A model generated the notes under the pieces. That model did no database searches. It was not told where the DNA came from and was given only the letters and a program-made list of their open reading frames with translations. This document shows positions 10,741 to 22,238 of a stretch of 64,000 nt of DNA, in pieces. Numbering within the stretch: the stretch's first letter is position 1; each line of letters begins with the position of its first letter. Both the position numbers and the translations under genes were made by a program. Source of the stretch: Ascaphus truei (taxonomy: Eukaryota; Chordata; Amphibia; Anura; Ascaphidae); NCBI GenBank assembly GCA_036426205.1, contig CM071568.1:213943245-214007244 (forward strand), in the 5' to 3' direction.

Positions 10741-11740
10741 GACCTGCGGGGGCTGAAAGTTTTCTTTATCTCCTTGGGGGGGTCGATGGTTCCCGGACAA
10801 GCACCCCTTGCTAGGGCCTTCCAAGGATCCTGCTGGGGATTTGTGGGAGAATTTAGATGTTTATTGGGGTTGAATCGCAGATCTATGTGGAGCTCGCGCT
10901 TCTTCCACAACTCTAGCTGCGGATCGTAGGCTCCCAGCTGCGCGCCATGAGGTTGGGGGCGGCCATCTTCAGCAGCTACCAGGTGAGGGGGCTTTGGGCG
11001 GGGGCCAAGGACCTTACGGAGGAATCCCTCTCCATCCTCCACATGTTTTCAGTGTGTGTGCAACACCGTTTTTCACAACCAGGACTGCCCATGGGAACAG
11101 CCATCTGTAGCGCACTTCTTTGTCCCGGAGCGCTCTAGTTATGGGGTCATTGCCTTTCTTTTTGCCAGGGTAGCTGGGACAAATCTTGATATACTTGAAA
11201 TTTGATATGTTCAAACTCCACTGTTTTCATCTCTCTGGCAATTTTGCATGTTTGTTCTTTTATCCGATAGCAGTGGAACCGCATAATGATGTCTCTGGGG
11301 AGGTCCCCTGCTGGGATCTTCCTCTGAGTGCCCTATGGCATCTTCTAGCATAAGTCCCTTTCTGTAGGTCTGGGAACAGATGCTCAACCCACTAGCGGCG
11401 AAGTCTTCCGGATCCGTTGACCGATTCTGGCACCCCCGCAGGCGGATATTGCAGCGACGGTCGCGATTCTCCCCGTCTTCGATCTTTTCCTCCAGGGATC
11501 TGATTTGATCTTTAAGGGTGGACACTTGTGTTTGTGTCTGGGATAGTGCGCTGGTGTTCTCTTCTGCCATAGATTCCAGGGTATCAAGCTCCACCCCAGG
11601 GCATCCACATCTTTCCTTAGTGCCCGAGACTCTGTCTTGAAGAACTTTTTCATGTTGGAGCAAAACTCCTTCATGTCTTTCCTCCGCACCACTGCCATAT
11701 CATCCTGCTCCTCTCCAGGGCTGTCCATATCAGGTCTGCT
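10653..11740 (-). pseudogene. L1-like ORF1 protein, frameshifted
   Basis: Pieces in different frames assemble into an L1 ORF1p order. A start region MDSPGEEQDDMAVVRRKDMK (11728) is followed by a coiled coil (VSTLKDQIRSLEEKIEDGEN), the RRM-like entry RRCNIRLRG, and a C-terminal domain traced by RDIIMRFHCYRIKEQ, FQVYQDLSQ and VRYRWLFPW. At least four frame changes (near 11590, 11330, 11150 and 11040) break it. ORF1p normally trimerises and binds the element RNA. A tail rich in Pro and basic residues continues to about 10653, but its true end is unclear. This ORF is far more damaged than ORF2 of the same insertion. Confidence 0.75.
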
Positions 11741-11984
11741 GCTGGTGCTGCTCAGGGGATCATGAGTCCCGGCCTTAGCTGTACCTTTACTTTAAAAAGG
11801 TAGATACTGGCTGTGTTTTTCTACGCACCGTTTGAGAACCATCTCTGTAGTTTGATGTATGTTGCGCTTAGCTTTTATTAAGGAGACGATAGCGTTTTAA
11901 CTGTTATTTTATGCTATTATGCACCGGGGGGAATGGAGCTCTCACTCTAAGCTGCCATACACCATCGGGGGGGGCGTGTCCTCC
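11741..11984 (-). promoter_or_regulatory. L1 5' UTR / internal promoter region
   Basis: On the minus strand it opens GGAGGACACGCCCCCCC with a GATGG core soon after, typical of GC-rich LINE starts, and ends before the first ORF1 Met. Promoter function is inferred. Confidence 0.5.
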
Positions 11985-11997
11985 TTCTTCTCTTTTT
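11985..11997. repeat. Target-site duplication, L1 5' side
   Basis: TTCTTCTCTTTTT matches 4001-4013 and abuts the first base of the element's GGAGGACACG leader (minus strand). Confidence 0.85.
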
Positions 11998-12447
11998 ATA
12001 CCTCACAACAGCATTTGAATGATACTCTTCTAGCACTATTTTCACATTGATCTTTATTGTTGTATATTAGTAGAAACACTCCTAGGTTTAAAGTGGGATT
12101 TGTGGGTTATAACACTGTGATTTCTCACTTGCACATTATATGTTGATTATATATGTTACTTATATTCACCTAGTTTAGTGCGCATGTATTCTTCTTTTTT
12201 ATTCTTCTCCTCCAACACCTGCACTCACTGCACTGTACTGTACCATTCAGAATATCATACAGTAGGCAAAGATATTCAGTGTGCCACCTGCCGCACTCGC
12301 ACTGAACTGCAACAACACAAATAATAATTCCGTCTGACCCCAAACAAAATGCAAGTGGCTCAGTAGCGGCTCACTGCAGCTCAATGGCGCTAGGTACACG
12401 GAGAGACCTTGGATGATGTGTGGACTATCTGGGGAGAAATACACTGG
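11998..12447. other. Unassigned flank
   Basis: No coding sequence or repeat that I can define. Moderately AT-rich. Confidence 0.4.
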
Positions 12448-12831
12448 CGACACACTTTATTCGAGCTCGGCTAGTCCCACGAATTCGGGTATACCCGGGT
12501 GTATTGAGGTTTGTGACTGTTTTCTGCCCGAGTGCATTGAGGTATTTTCCAGGCAGGGATTGAAGCATTTTATTCCCGCTGGCTGCAATACTGCACAGTA
12601 TATATATATATACTTGCATTACAATTCATGAATTTATGCCATCTGGTAGACACGCGAAGCATTGCAGCCTATTAAATCCTAATCATTATCATTTAACAGA
12701 TCAGCCGCCCGTCAGCCAGGCATGAACCCAGCTGGAAGGCAAACGCAACGGGGCTTGTCAGAGGTGAGGAGCGGCGCATTCCAGGTATCTGCCAGGTACA
12801 TACCGGGTATTTGCTCGAATAAAGTGTGTCG
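12448..12831. mobile_element. Non-autonomous inverted-repeat element (MITE)
   Basis: CGACACACTTTATTCGAGC at 12448-12466 is matched by its reverse complement at 12813-12831. The 384-bp interior has no ORF and contains a TATATATA run near 12600. A GC-rich relative with similar ends (TTTATTCGAG and AATAAAGTGTGTCGG) sits at 42.22-42.59 kb. Superfamily unknown. Confidence 0.7.
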
Positions 12832-13195
12832 GTGCAGTAGATATAAAGCTGACTGTATCTGTACATGTGTTAATAGTGAGCAGCTCAAAAGTATGATGTG
12901 ATAGTGATGCTATTCATGAGCTGTTTAGCTCACACTGCTACAGCTGCAGCCTAGAAAAACAGTAGTTCTGGGTTCTACTCATGTTGGGTTTGACACCATC
13001 CCAGTCATTCGGTTGGTGCCTTGGGCTTATCAATTTTATATACTGTAGTTGGGATGGAAATTCTTTTAGGAATTGTGGGTTTGGACTCATTTAAATATAC
13101 TTTGCATAACCATTAGCATATCTCTCAGCCAGGTACCTCAGATTTGCTCCTTTTTTAGCACAGGCATGTCCCCCTCATTTATTTGAAGTAATACA

Positions 13196-13295
13196 GGAGG
13201 GAGAAAGTGGTAAGATACTGTACCTATTATTGGACCAACAAGAAGTTGATATGTTACAAGCTTTTGAACCTCTTAGGGTCCTTCATAGGGTATGG
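13196..13295 (-). ncRNA. Decayed PLE terminus with hammerhead-like stem
   Basis: On the minus strand CTATGAAGGACC, a loop, GGTTC, then AAAAGCTTGTAACATATC. The stem II pairing GGACC/GGUUC survives, while CTGATGA and GAAAG have decayed. The trailing AACTTCTTGTTGGTCCAATA is the usual tail of this end type. Inactive. Confidence 0.45.
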
Positions 13296-14220
13296 CAGAA
13301 ATACAAAAACAAAATATTATAGGCAGTGTTTATAAGAGGTATATTTTGTTGCAATGGATTTTGAGAGGAAGTGTTAAATAAAATAAGGTAGCCTAGTGTG
13401 AAAATCAACATTTAAGACATAAAAGGCTTTTCTCTATTGAAATGCAAATGTGGCCTAGACAGTAAAGCGGTATGAGGAGGGAGTGGAATGGGACAGTACA
13501 GTGTATGTGTATAAATATCTATCTATATATGTACCCACCATAACTATTTTAATCTGGTTATCGATATAAAGATTGTTACAAGGAAATAGTGCACATATAC
13601 ATTCATTCATATTCACATATAATTTATTTGGAGGGACTTTGATGGGACATATACGTCTGGAGACACTACTAAATTAAAAGTCCCTCTGTCCCTCTCTTCC
13701 CATCTCCTCATCTCCCCAAATATAATCAATTATTCAACCAAATGTAGTGAGATAGCAGGATTTTTCCAATATGATTGGTGGTGGTCCACAGTAGAAACCA
13801 GGTAAAATTTGCCTTTTTTGAGCCCTGAAACAATTATGACTGTGACAGTGATTCACCAGATCTTTGCAATCCAGATGTTCCTCCACTATATTTATTTCTG
13901 AATGTCCTTTGATAAATAAAGAACAACACTAATCTTGTTGCATAATGTCCATTCTTAAATGGAAAAGATGCAGTACTGTATGCTACCTATTATATTTACA
14001 TAGGACAACCTTGACAATCATGTGAATATCTTATCATAACAAGTAAACAGTATTATTATTTTTTTTGCCAAGTGTGGGTTAAAAATAAAGCACAAACAAT
14101 CAAATATCTCTTTCAATTAATTCCTTAATTTGGAAACAAAGCAACATTTTATTTAAAATATCTTATTTGACTTCACTAAGATAAATTAATTAAACATATG
14201 GATATTATTTCATAGAGGTC

Positions 14221-14248
<28 letters not shown>
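13296..14248. other. AT-rich stretch ending in (AT)n
   Basis: No gene seen. A TATATA microsatellite occupies 14221-14248 and abuts the next repeat. Confidence 0.5.
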
Positions 14249-14251
<3 letters not shown>

Positions 14252-14261
14252 AATACAACTG

Positions 14262-14600
14262 TATGCTCATCTGCATGTCTTAGGCAGGTCTGCAACCCCG
14301 CCTTTCTCCATTATCACCCAGCACACAGCACTTCCACTGCAGCAAGGGATTCTGGGAAATGACATGCAAATGAGCACACAGTGCCACTTTTTGCTTCAAA
14401 AACCATTTTTAACATGGTTCCCTATAGGCTTAAGCTTGCTGCATGGTCAAAGCTTTGAGCACAGCCAGGGTTAAGGTGCATACCCAGAAAACCACCCACA
14501 GACAGCTGTTTCGACCTTAATGGGTCTCATCAGTGTGGGGTTGATTAACTGGGTATGCAAAGAAGCTAAAGGATGGGCCAACCATAAATATAAATATATA
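14262..14600 (-). mobile_element. ~340-bp hammerhead-bearing repeat, copy A
   Basis: A non-coding repeat sharing AGGCAGGTCTGCAACC, GCTTCCACTGC and ATGACATGCAAATGAGCACA segments with copies at 23.53-23.83 and, partially, 23.9-24.0 kb. The complete hammerhead at 14495-14539 lies near its 5' end on the minus strand. Size and ribozyme content recall PLE terminal repeats or retrozyme-like non-autonomous elements; which of these it is cannot be decided here. Confidence 0.7.
14495..14539 (-). ncRNA. Canonical hammerhead ribozyme
   Basis: All parts are present on the minus strand in order: stem I CCCACA, core CTGATGA, stem II GACC-CATTAA-GGTC, core GAA, stem III ACAGCTGT, cleavage C after GU, then stem I partner TGTGGG. 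Stem I is six perfect base pairs. Stem III is a self-complementary octamer, so a single molecule can make only a tiny stem but two molecules can make eight pairs. This is the best candidate in the window for an active ribozyme. Predicted cleavage follows the C of GTC at position 14501. Confidence 0.88.
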
Positions 14601-16790
14601 TATATTCCTTTAAGGTAGGGATGCAATGTTTAAGTTGCAAAATACTGTACCATTTAGGTCCAAAGTGTACCAGAGACAGTGATACTTTAAATGTCCAAAT
14701 CTTCATGCACTTTTAAAAGTGTATGTTTTGGAAATATTTCTAATCAGTGTACATTAGGAAGTAGGGATTGTTTTGTATGATTATCTTTATTTTTTATATT
14801 TTTCTTCTAATATATGGTCCGTTTTCTTGTCCTATCCCTATTCTTTCTTGATGTCCTGGGCACATTATCATGAACTGAAAAAGATAAGAAAAACTATAAG
14901 TACCCATTTCAATTTATGTTCGTCTGATTTACTAGTTTCAACTAGTAAACGTACCACTGTCTTAAGTTTATTTTTGCCCTACGTGGCCCAGAACTTTTAA
15001 TAGTTGCAAACAAAACTTTCGTCTCATCTGTACAATGGAAAATTCTGTAATTAGCCATTTAGGTTTCCCTGAGGTGGATGGTCTGGTACTTTTAACTCAA
15101 TTCACTCATTTGGTCTCTTAAGGAAGTTCAATATGCAGATGCCATATGTCTGGCACTGCAGGAACCTATTCAGGAACAAAGCTACATCTTCCCCCGTGAC
15201 ACTTTTACAGATCTTAAATAAATGCAAATTATTTCTTCTTAACAAGTTTTCCTGGTTTGACTTTTGTTGTTTCAGTTTCTGGTTCTTTTATATTAACTCC
15301 AAATAATCTTAATCAAATATTTGTCATTGTTGAATTGTGTTATCTGCTCTTCAGTTCATTATACACATCACAACCTCCTGAAGGATTTTATTTCAGAATT
15401 ACTTTAGATTGACTTGGCTTTATAAAACACCCATTTTTCTTTCCTTTTAGAAAAAAAAAACAGCTGAATAATGGCAAATCAGAGTGACAATTCCACAATG
15501 AAAACAAGAAAAACATTTGAACCAAAACACATTTTAGACCCATAATAGTATGCTACAAACAAACGTGTCAAAAGACCATGACTGGGAATTATGTGATCTC
15601 ACTAAAATATGTATTTGTTGCCCCCCAAAAATAATTGTGGGTGATGTTTATTTTGAAGTGATGAGATTGTAGTGGGTATTGGGAAATACTGAGGTTGTAC
15701 AATCATACATTTATAGTTTTAAAACCTCGTAAACTCTTTTTCCACAACAGCTCTTCTGGTTTCTAACTGAAGCACTGTGCATATACAGATGTACAGTAAC
15801 ATACGTTATTACCCTGTTAACAATAAATAACACAATTAATAAAGCATTAAATATAATATCTTAAGTATCTTAAGGAGATAATGTTACAATGCTAGTGGCA
15901 GCAAAGCTTGTGGTAAAAACGCAACAGCGTTAATGCATTGTATCACATTACAGCACATCTTTCACAACCAATACAATGTTACAAATGTCTTTGGGAGACA
16001 GTCTAGAATTTATGAAGTAAAACTCCTGTGGTAAAGAAGGTAATATAACATTGTAATAATTTACTGATGGTGTTGCATCTTTCTACATGCAGTATAGTAG
16101 AAGGGTTTTTTATTATGGTAATAAGATCAAGCATTTTGAAATTTGTACTTAACATTTCAGGTTAATGGCTATTATCTAAAGTGGCCAATATTGTACAGCA
16201 ATCACTTTCATTTACCCTTTAAGCTGCTTTTATTCATTCGTTAACTTTGTATTCTTCTTCTTTACTAAGTTTGTTCCACTAAGAATGTGTTGCCTACATA
16301 ATATATACAGGTACAGTACATTAGGTGGAAGTTAGAATCTTAAAACTGTTGTTGGTCACTTAAAACTTGTGTACTTTTGAGTCTTATTCCGTTTGTACTG
16401 TATGCTCTCAAATGTACTGTAAATTCCTATGACTACTCAGCTCATGTCTTAATGTTGTACAGTATGTCATTGAATTGTCATGTCCTTCTATTCATATAAC
16501 TGCCATCAACTATTTTAAAGGTTAACATTATATATACAGATTATGGAAAACCAGGAATAAAAGTAGAATCAAGACAAAAGATTGGTGTAACCTTCACCCA
16601 AGTTCACAAATGTGGTGACCTTGGGACCATTGCCTCTTGTGAACAAATGTGCAATGCTGTTTCACTAAAATGTTCAAGATACATTTCCCCATAAAAACGC
16701 ATGTGATTTAGCAAATTTGATGACTTTAGCAATGTAGCTACAGTACCAAGGTATATCACAGGCATCAAAGGGGATAATACACACATAAAA
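14601..16790. other. AT-rich DNA without recognised feature
   Basis: No coding domains, tRNA-like folds or repeat ends found. The open frame at 14773-15000 is hydrophobic, low-complexity and unsupported. Confidence 0.5.
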
Positions 16791-18930
16791 CAATGCTACG
16801 GTAACTACCCTCCCCCCCCCCTTCCTTGGCTACCTTAGTTGCCAAGACAAACAAGGCATCAACCCCTACCACCAACCCTTTTCGCTTTTGATCATTCAAA
16901 AAAATAATAATACATTGTCCTCAGAATGGGAGCCTACAGTGGCAGCCGCCTTTAACCTCCTGCGGCCGCCACCGCGGGATTTTTAAAAACGTGGCTGCGC
17001 GCTGCTTTTTTTCTTCAGGTTTCCCACGCCGCGGGCGCTTTCAATGATAAGCGCCATTAGCGCTTATCTGATGATGCAGCCGCGGCGCGGGAAACTCCGC
17101 TAGAAACGGAGATAATCCCCGCATTTATCCGGGCAAGTAGGAGGATAAAGGCTGCCGCAGCAGTAGATATCCAAAGTGGCTATCAATAATAATTTGTAAT
17201 AAAAATCTTGTAATTTACCCCAACCTGGATGAAGGCTGTCCTCATCTTCAGGGCTGAAGCCCTCCAGAACCAATAAATGGACAATACCCAATCACAAAAC
17301 AAAAGCCATAAAAAACCTTTGAAAGCTATAGTGGACTACACACTGCAGGGGACAGTCATACATCGTGTGCCTTTTCAACTTTTTGCCAAGTGGGACAGAA
17401 ATGTGAACTTTGTTTTTTTTGCCACGTCATCCCAGAGGGAGGGAAGCATATGCTACCTCATTGGTTTGCTTCCCTCACTTTAAGATAATGTCACATCAGT
17501 AAAATAAAATGGAAGCCATCACATGGTACATGCACAAATCGGATTGGTGGATGTACCATTTGGCAGTCAAGCGTGACCTCACAGGCCCTATATAAGGTCT
17601 GTTACAGTACATCTCTTTTGACCCCAAGAAACTGTCAGATCAACATTTCCTGCATCTGTTGTAGAAGAATGAAGAAACGAAAGAAGAAAAGATAAGAAAA
17701 ACAACTACTACTGCAAGCAACTGAGAATCATGGACTTCTTTGCATCATGCTGATGAGGATCATTGCATCGTGGGGCAAGAGCTGGTGCCGCTCTTGGAAG
17801 AGAAGGATGTATCTTTATCCCAGCAAACACATTAATTATCTTTTAACTAATTGTGTATTTTTTTAGGATGCCAATTGACTGACAATGTGTTTATCTATGC
17901 CCCTTTGAGGATATATATAACCACATTGACAATCAATGCATTTTTGGCAAATGTTTGTATTTATTGAATTGTAATGTATTTTATTTTGTGTTGTTTTTAA
18001 TTTTTATGTTGCCCATTCATTGCCATTTTGGAAATCCATGCCCATATTGTGGGCATGGTTTTTGACAGTGACAATCAATAGGTTTATTGACAAATGTTTG
18101 TTTTTATTGAATTGTAATGCATTTTATTTTGTGACTGTTTCACATTTTTAGGTTGCTCGTTCATTATCATTGTGTAAATCCATGCGCATATTGTGGGCAT
18201 GCTTTACCACAGTGACAATCAATGGGTAGAGGGGGTGGGTTAGTTTCCCCGGGGAAGGTGGTCAGGACTACCGGTTGGGTAGCGATTTGGGAGGGTTAAA
18301 CCCCTTAATTACCATAGTGTTTAATAGCCACTAAGGTGATTAAGGTGTTACTGGCCAGTAGTTAGTTTTTTTTCTATTTCACTGTCAGTCCCAATGAAGA
18401 TGAGGAGGAGACCCTTCATCGTGACAGGGGCAAGTACAACTTTTATTTACTATATGCTTGCATATAATGTTTATTTTTAATAGGCAAATGCGCTCTTATC
18501 CAGATCATAATAGGGATTTTGCCCATTAATGTACTGTATGTGTGTGTGTGTGTGTGGGGGGGGGGGGGGGGTGTTGGGGGGTAGAGGGGGTGGATACTAG
18601 GGTGCCCATTGATTGCTATTGGAGTTATCTTTGCTCCCATTGAGGGCGTAGGCAACCACACTGGCAATCAATGGGTTTATTGGAAAGTATTGATTGTTGT
18701 ATTGTATTTGAATGTTTATTGGGGGTAGAGGGGGTGGATAAAGGGGGTAGTTTCCATGGGATGGGGGTTAGTCCTACTGGTTAGGTTAACTGGTTTAACC
18801 CCTTCATTACATTAGCGGCTATACACTAAGGTAAAGAAGCTGCTTTTATTTTATTTTAATAACAAAGTATTGAAGCAGGGGGTCTGCTTAGCTGAACCGC
18901 ATTCATTTCAGCCTTGGGGAACCCCTTCTT
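16791..18930. repeat. Composite intergenic repeat
   Basis: Carries the modules 'GGGTTAAACCCCTTAATTACC' type and 'GCCACTAAGGTGATTAAGG' type, GC-rich CGCGGGA segments (16960-17100), repeated ATGGGTTTATTG(A/G) stretches (17930-18700) and a GCAGGGGGTCTGC module (18875). Related blocks are at 27.9-28.6, 33.3-33.7, 49.5-52.1, 54.8-55.7 and 60.2-62.3 kb. No ORF of note. Confidence 0.55.
18540..18571 (+). repeat. (TG)n(G)n microsatellite
   Basis: TGTGTG repeat running into a G homopolymer of about 16 bases. Confidence 0.9.
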
Positions 18931-19440
18931 CCTTTGTTACAGGCCATAACAGGTATGGGGTGCCGATATCTCTCTGCATTATTTAAATGTCCCGTTCACG
19001 TGGGCTACGACTTGGAAGAATTTAAACATGGCAGAGCTACTGGCACCCCATACTGGGGCCTGTTACTCGGGAAGCAGGGTGTCCCCGACGGTGAAATTAA
19101 TTTGGTTCAGCTCCAGAGACACCCTGGTCAATTCTGTGGTATCAAAATAAAATAACAAACGTGTGCTCACCTGTTAGTTGCATGCTGAGAGAGTGATTGT
19201 TTCAGTCTACTCTCAATGCGCATCTCTTACAGACTGATACAGTACAACCCAGTAGGATTCACACAGCAGAAGTCCAATTAAGAATCCTGGTGGGCCATTG
19301 CCCCCTGCCAAGTTCTCTGCCATGAAATCTGTACTCGTGGTCCACAGTTCACCAACACATCCTGCGGCTGCTGATAGAAGATATTGCATCTGTACATCTG
19401 CATCACCCCAAAGGCAGACAGCCTTTGGTGCAGCCAACGA
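18931..19440. other. Unassigned DNA
   Basis: No recognisable gene. Short open frames on both strands lack known motifs. Confidence 0.4.
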
Positions 19441-19835
19441 CTATGATCCATTTGCTGATGTTTGGTAATGTTAAAGCTGCTCTATTGCAATATGAAATTC
19501 ACCTGCCCTCACATCCCCCGAACCCAATGTGTCAATTTACCCTGCCTTATAGATTTTAAGCTCTTTGAAGCAGGGCCTCTTCTAACAACACATTGCAGGC
19601 CTATCCTACCTCTCCAAACACAGTTTTAAACATGTCTGTAAATGTTACATATGCCCATAATCAGATCTCTAACTGTTCATGAAATATCTGTAAATTGAAT
19701 GTACTGTATAACCTCTGTTCATTTAATGTAACCATGTATTGTTTTAATAACTGTGTTCCCAGGACATACTTGAAAACGAGAGTAAACTCTCAATGTATTA
19801 CTTCCTGGAAAAACATCTTATAAATAAATAAATTC
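19441..19835 (+). repeat. LINE/SINE-type 3' tail
   Basis: Contains TTTTAAGCTCTTTGAAGCAG and ends TTATAAATAAATAAATT, a signature of vertebrate L2/CR1-like 3' ends and their SINEs. No coding part is present. Confidence 0.5.
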
Positions 19836-20280
19836 TAAAGCAGGTTGCCTTGGTTAATCTCCTCAACTGCATCATTAGGTTAAAAGCCTGCAATACACAC
19901 TGCAAGGACCTCTCTCTGATCCAGGAAGTTTGCTTCTCCTAGACTGTGCAAGAGGGATCGCACTGCAACTTGGACCTACTCTCCCACCCTCCCCCCCCTG
20001 TCCTAGCCATAGAGGAGGAAGCTGGGGCCCGAAGGTAACTGACCGCCAAACTGTTTCTGTGATTGTTGTTGGTAAGGGGCCTTGTCCCCCAGCCCATAGA
20101 TAGGGTGTGATGTAGTCAGTGCTTCCTAAAGGAGCTAGGCTTGGTTTGTTGTTTTCCTTTAACCCTGTTTTTGCTGAACACCAGTTGTTGTTTATGTTAA
20201 AATGTTGGCTAATAAAAAGCCTACATTTTACCCCTAAAATATGTCTCCCTGTTTGAACCTCTGCACACATCTCCTACAGT
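19836..20280 (+). repeat. Possible solo LTR or retroelement 3' end
   Basis: A non-coding block with AATAAA at 20211-20216 after TTGTTTATGTTAAAATG and ending CTCCTACA. Its shape is LTR-like, but no target duplication or start is clear. Confidence 0.3.
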
Positions 20281-20305
20281 CACGTGTATTACTGCTGTGA
20301 AGCAC

Positions 20306-20354
20306 TATGTATGTATGTATGTATGTATGTATGTATGTATGTATGTATGTATGT
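20306..20354 (+). repeat. (TATG)n microsatellite, L2 tail
   Basis: About 12 copies of the tetranucleotide. On the minus strand it forms the 3' end of the adjoining L2-like fragment, where such elements usually carry a simple repeat. Confidence 0.85.
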
Positions 20355-21075
20355 CTTTTTTATATAGCGCCATTAATGTACATAGCGCTTCACGGTTGTA
20401 ATACACGTGACAATCATATAAATAATAAATAACTACAAATAACACATCATGGGAATAAGTACGTCAGACATAAAAGTAACGTTGTGGAAGAGGAGTCCCT
20501 GCTCCGAAGAGCTTACAATCTAATTGGTAGGGAGAACGTACAGAGGGAGTAGGAGGGCATTCTAGTAAGTGCGTCTGCAGGGGGCCAAGCTTTATGTATC
20601 ATGTGTATAGTATTAGCCACGGTGCTACTCATACTCAATGCTTCTTTAATCAAGTGTGTCATAAAGGTGGATAGAGAGGGTGCTAGTCGGGAACAGAGGG
20701 GAAGGGCATTCCAGAGGTGTGGGGCAGTCAGTGAGAAAGGTTTAAGGCGGGAGAGGGCTTTAGATACAAAGGGGGTAGGAAGAAGACATCCTTGAGAAGA
20801 ACGCAAGAGTCGGTATGGTGCATAACGAGAAATTAGGGCTGAGATGTAAGGCGGGGCAGAAGAGTGTAAAGCTTTAAAAGTGAGGAGGAGAATCGAGTGT
20901 GAGATGCAGGATTTGATCGGAAGCCAGGAGAGGGATTTCAGGGTGTGAGTCGCAGAGACAGATTTATGAAAGAGCAGAGCAGCGTTTAGGATAGATTGTA
21001 GGGGATACAGGTGAGAGGCAGGAAGGCCGGACAGCAGGAGGTTACAGTAATCAAGACGGGAGAGAATGAGTGCTC
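20355..21075 (-). pseudogene. L2/CR1-like LINE, 3' part of pol and 3' UTR
   Basis: Minus-strand translation gives SSRLDYCNLLLSGLP, then LQSILNAALLFHK, PPYISALISRYAPYRLLRSS and FSLTAPHLWNALPL, which are the thumb and C-terminal motifs of L2/CR1-clade LINEs. The 3' UTR contains ATTGTAAGCTCTTCGGAGCA and GGCGCTATATAAAAAAG, the common vertebrate LINE tail. The catalytic palm and endonuclease are missing through 5' truncation. A short copy of the same tail lies at 56097-56168. Confidence 0.8.
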
Positions 21076-21120
21076 AGTAGCACTCCTCTGTGACACCTAT
21101 ATGCTTATATATATATATAT

Positions 21121-22196
21121 GTTGTGGTTATTTTGAGGGTTCAATATGAGCTTGCAGGTGTCCTGTATGTTTTATCAAAATTATATGGCCAATTTTCCCT
21201 GTCAGTTGAAGACCCCCAGGTTAAAATTACATTTGTGGAAGAATGGGAATCTGAACTGGGTGAGGAACTGGAGAACGATTATTGGGAGGATATTTTCGAG
21301 GCTGTATCCAAAAGCTGAATCTGCTCAACTATCTGAGAAAATGCTTACAAAGTTATGACTCGTTGGTACAACACCCCAGATAATATTGCTAAATATGTTC
21401 CAGGCTACTCCCCCATTTGTCCCAAAGGTTGCGGTGGGGTGGCCTCTTTCCTACATATGTGGTGGTTTTGTCCTCGGGTGCAGGCCATCTGGAGGTGGGT
21501 GAGATCCTGGACCCATCCTGGATTTGGATGTCCCCCTAGATCCATGGCTGTTTCTATTAAACAAACCACTCCTAGACTTCACATGGGCGGAAAACAAGCT
21601 AATAACTCATATTATCACTGCAGCACGGTGCGCCTTAGAAAGTCTTTGAAAACAGAATAAATCCAAACCCGCTTATTAGAAACAAGGTATGGTTTATATG
21701 CACGATGGAAAAACTCACTAGTTTCCTGAATAACACATATTATAATTTTCAGAAATTATGGCTACCCTGGATAATGTACACAGGCAGCCAAAACATAGCC
21801 TTGGGCTCTCTAAGCTTGTAATACCCCAAAACCAACCCTACTCCACGGCTAGAGGACAACCTGTCCACCTCCCTCAGCCCATTTAAATAGGTCATGTTAT
21901 AGAATTTTATATGTACCTCTGCACCACCCCGGTTCCCCCGGAGATGGACCCCATAGTGTGCAAGGAAGCCGCCCCAGATCTTCCCCACAAACCAAATTAT
22001 GATATATGTATATGTAAATATATATATATATGTTTGTGTGTACAAAGTTTTTGAGCTCCACCTAAATGCTGTTCCACCCACCTCCTCCTCCCTTTTCTTT
22101 TATGTATCCAACCCTGGTCACCCACACTCAACTATGTTATATCTCTGTATATCTCTGCCTTAATACCCAATAAAAATGTATGTTGAAAAAAAAAAC
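21121..22196 (+). pseudogene. L1-like ORF2 C-terminus and 3' UTR (third copy)
   Basis: Plus-strand frames give VKITFVEEWESELGEELEND, then MTRWYNTPDNIAKYVPGYSP and CPKGCGGVASFLHMWWFCPR. These are homologous to the end of the 4.6-8.4 kb ORF2, including the CCHC knuckle. Frames change near 21318-21355 and 21510. After a 3' UTR with TATATATA near 22017, the copy ends AATAAAAATG-TATGTTG-poly(A) at about 22169-22196. The 5' end is truncated. Its sequence differs clearly from the other two copies, so it belongs to a different subfamily. Confidence 0.85.
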
Positions 22197-22238
22197 CCAG
22201 CTCCTAAAAGATCATATAAACATAGAAAAATGCAGTTC

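Larger units (their letters stand above)
4009..11984 (-). mobile_element. Complete L1-like LINE
   Basis: A non-LTR retrotransposon of about 8 kb on the minus strand. The order is 5' leader (11984-11741), damaged ORF1, a long spacer, ORF2 (8421-4618), 3' UTR and a T-run at 4009-4026 that is the poly(A) tail. The 13-mer TTCTTCTCTTTTT occurs at 4001-4013 and again at 11985-11997, directly outside both ends, which is a target-site duplication of the kind L1 integration makes. This shows a single full-length insertion including the unusual spacer. Two other copies of related elements lie at 21.1-22.2 and 33.95-36.6 kb. Confidence 0.9.

Noticed and set aside
18443..18667. Pro/His-rich open frame
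   Set aside because: Produced by the (TG)n(G)n tract on the minus strand.
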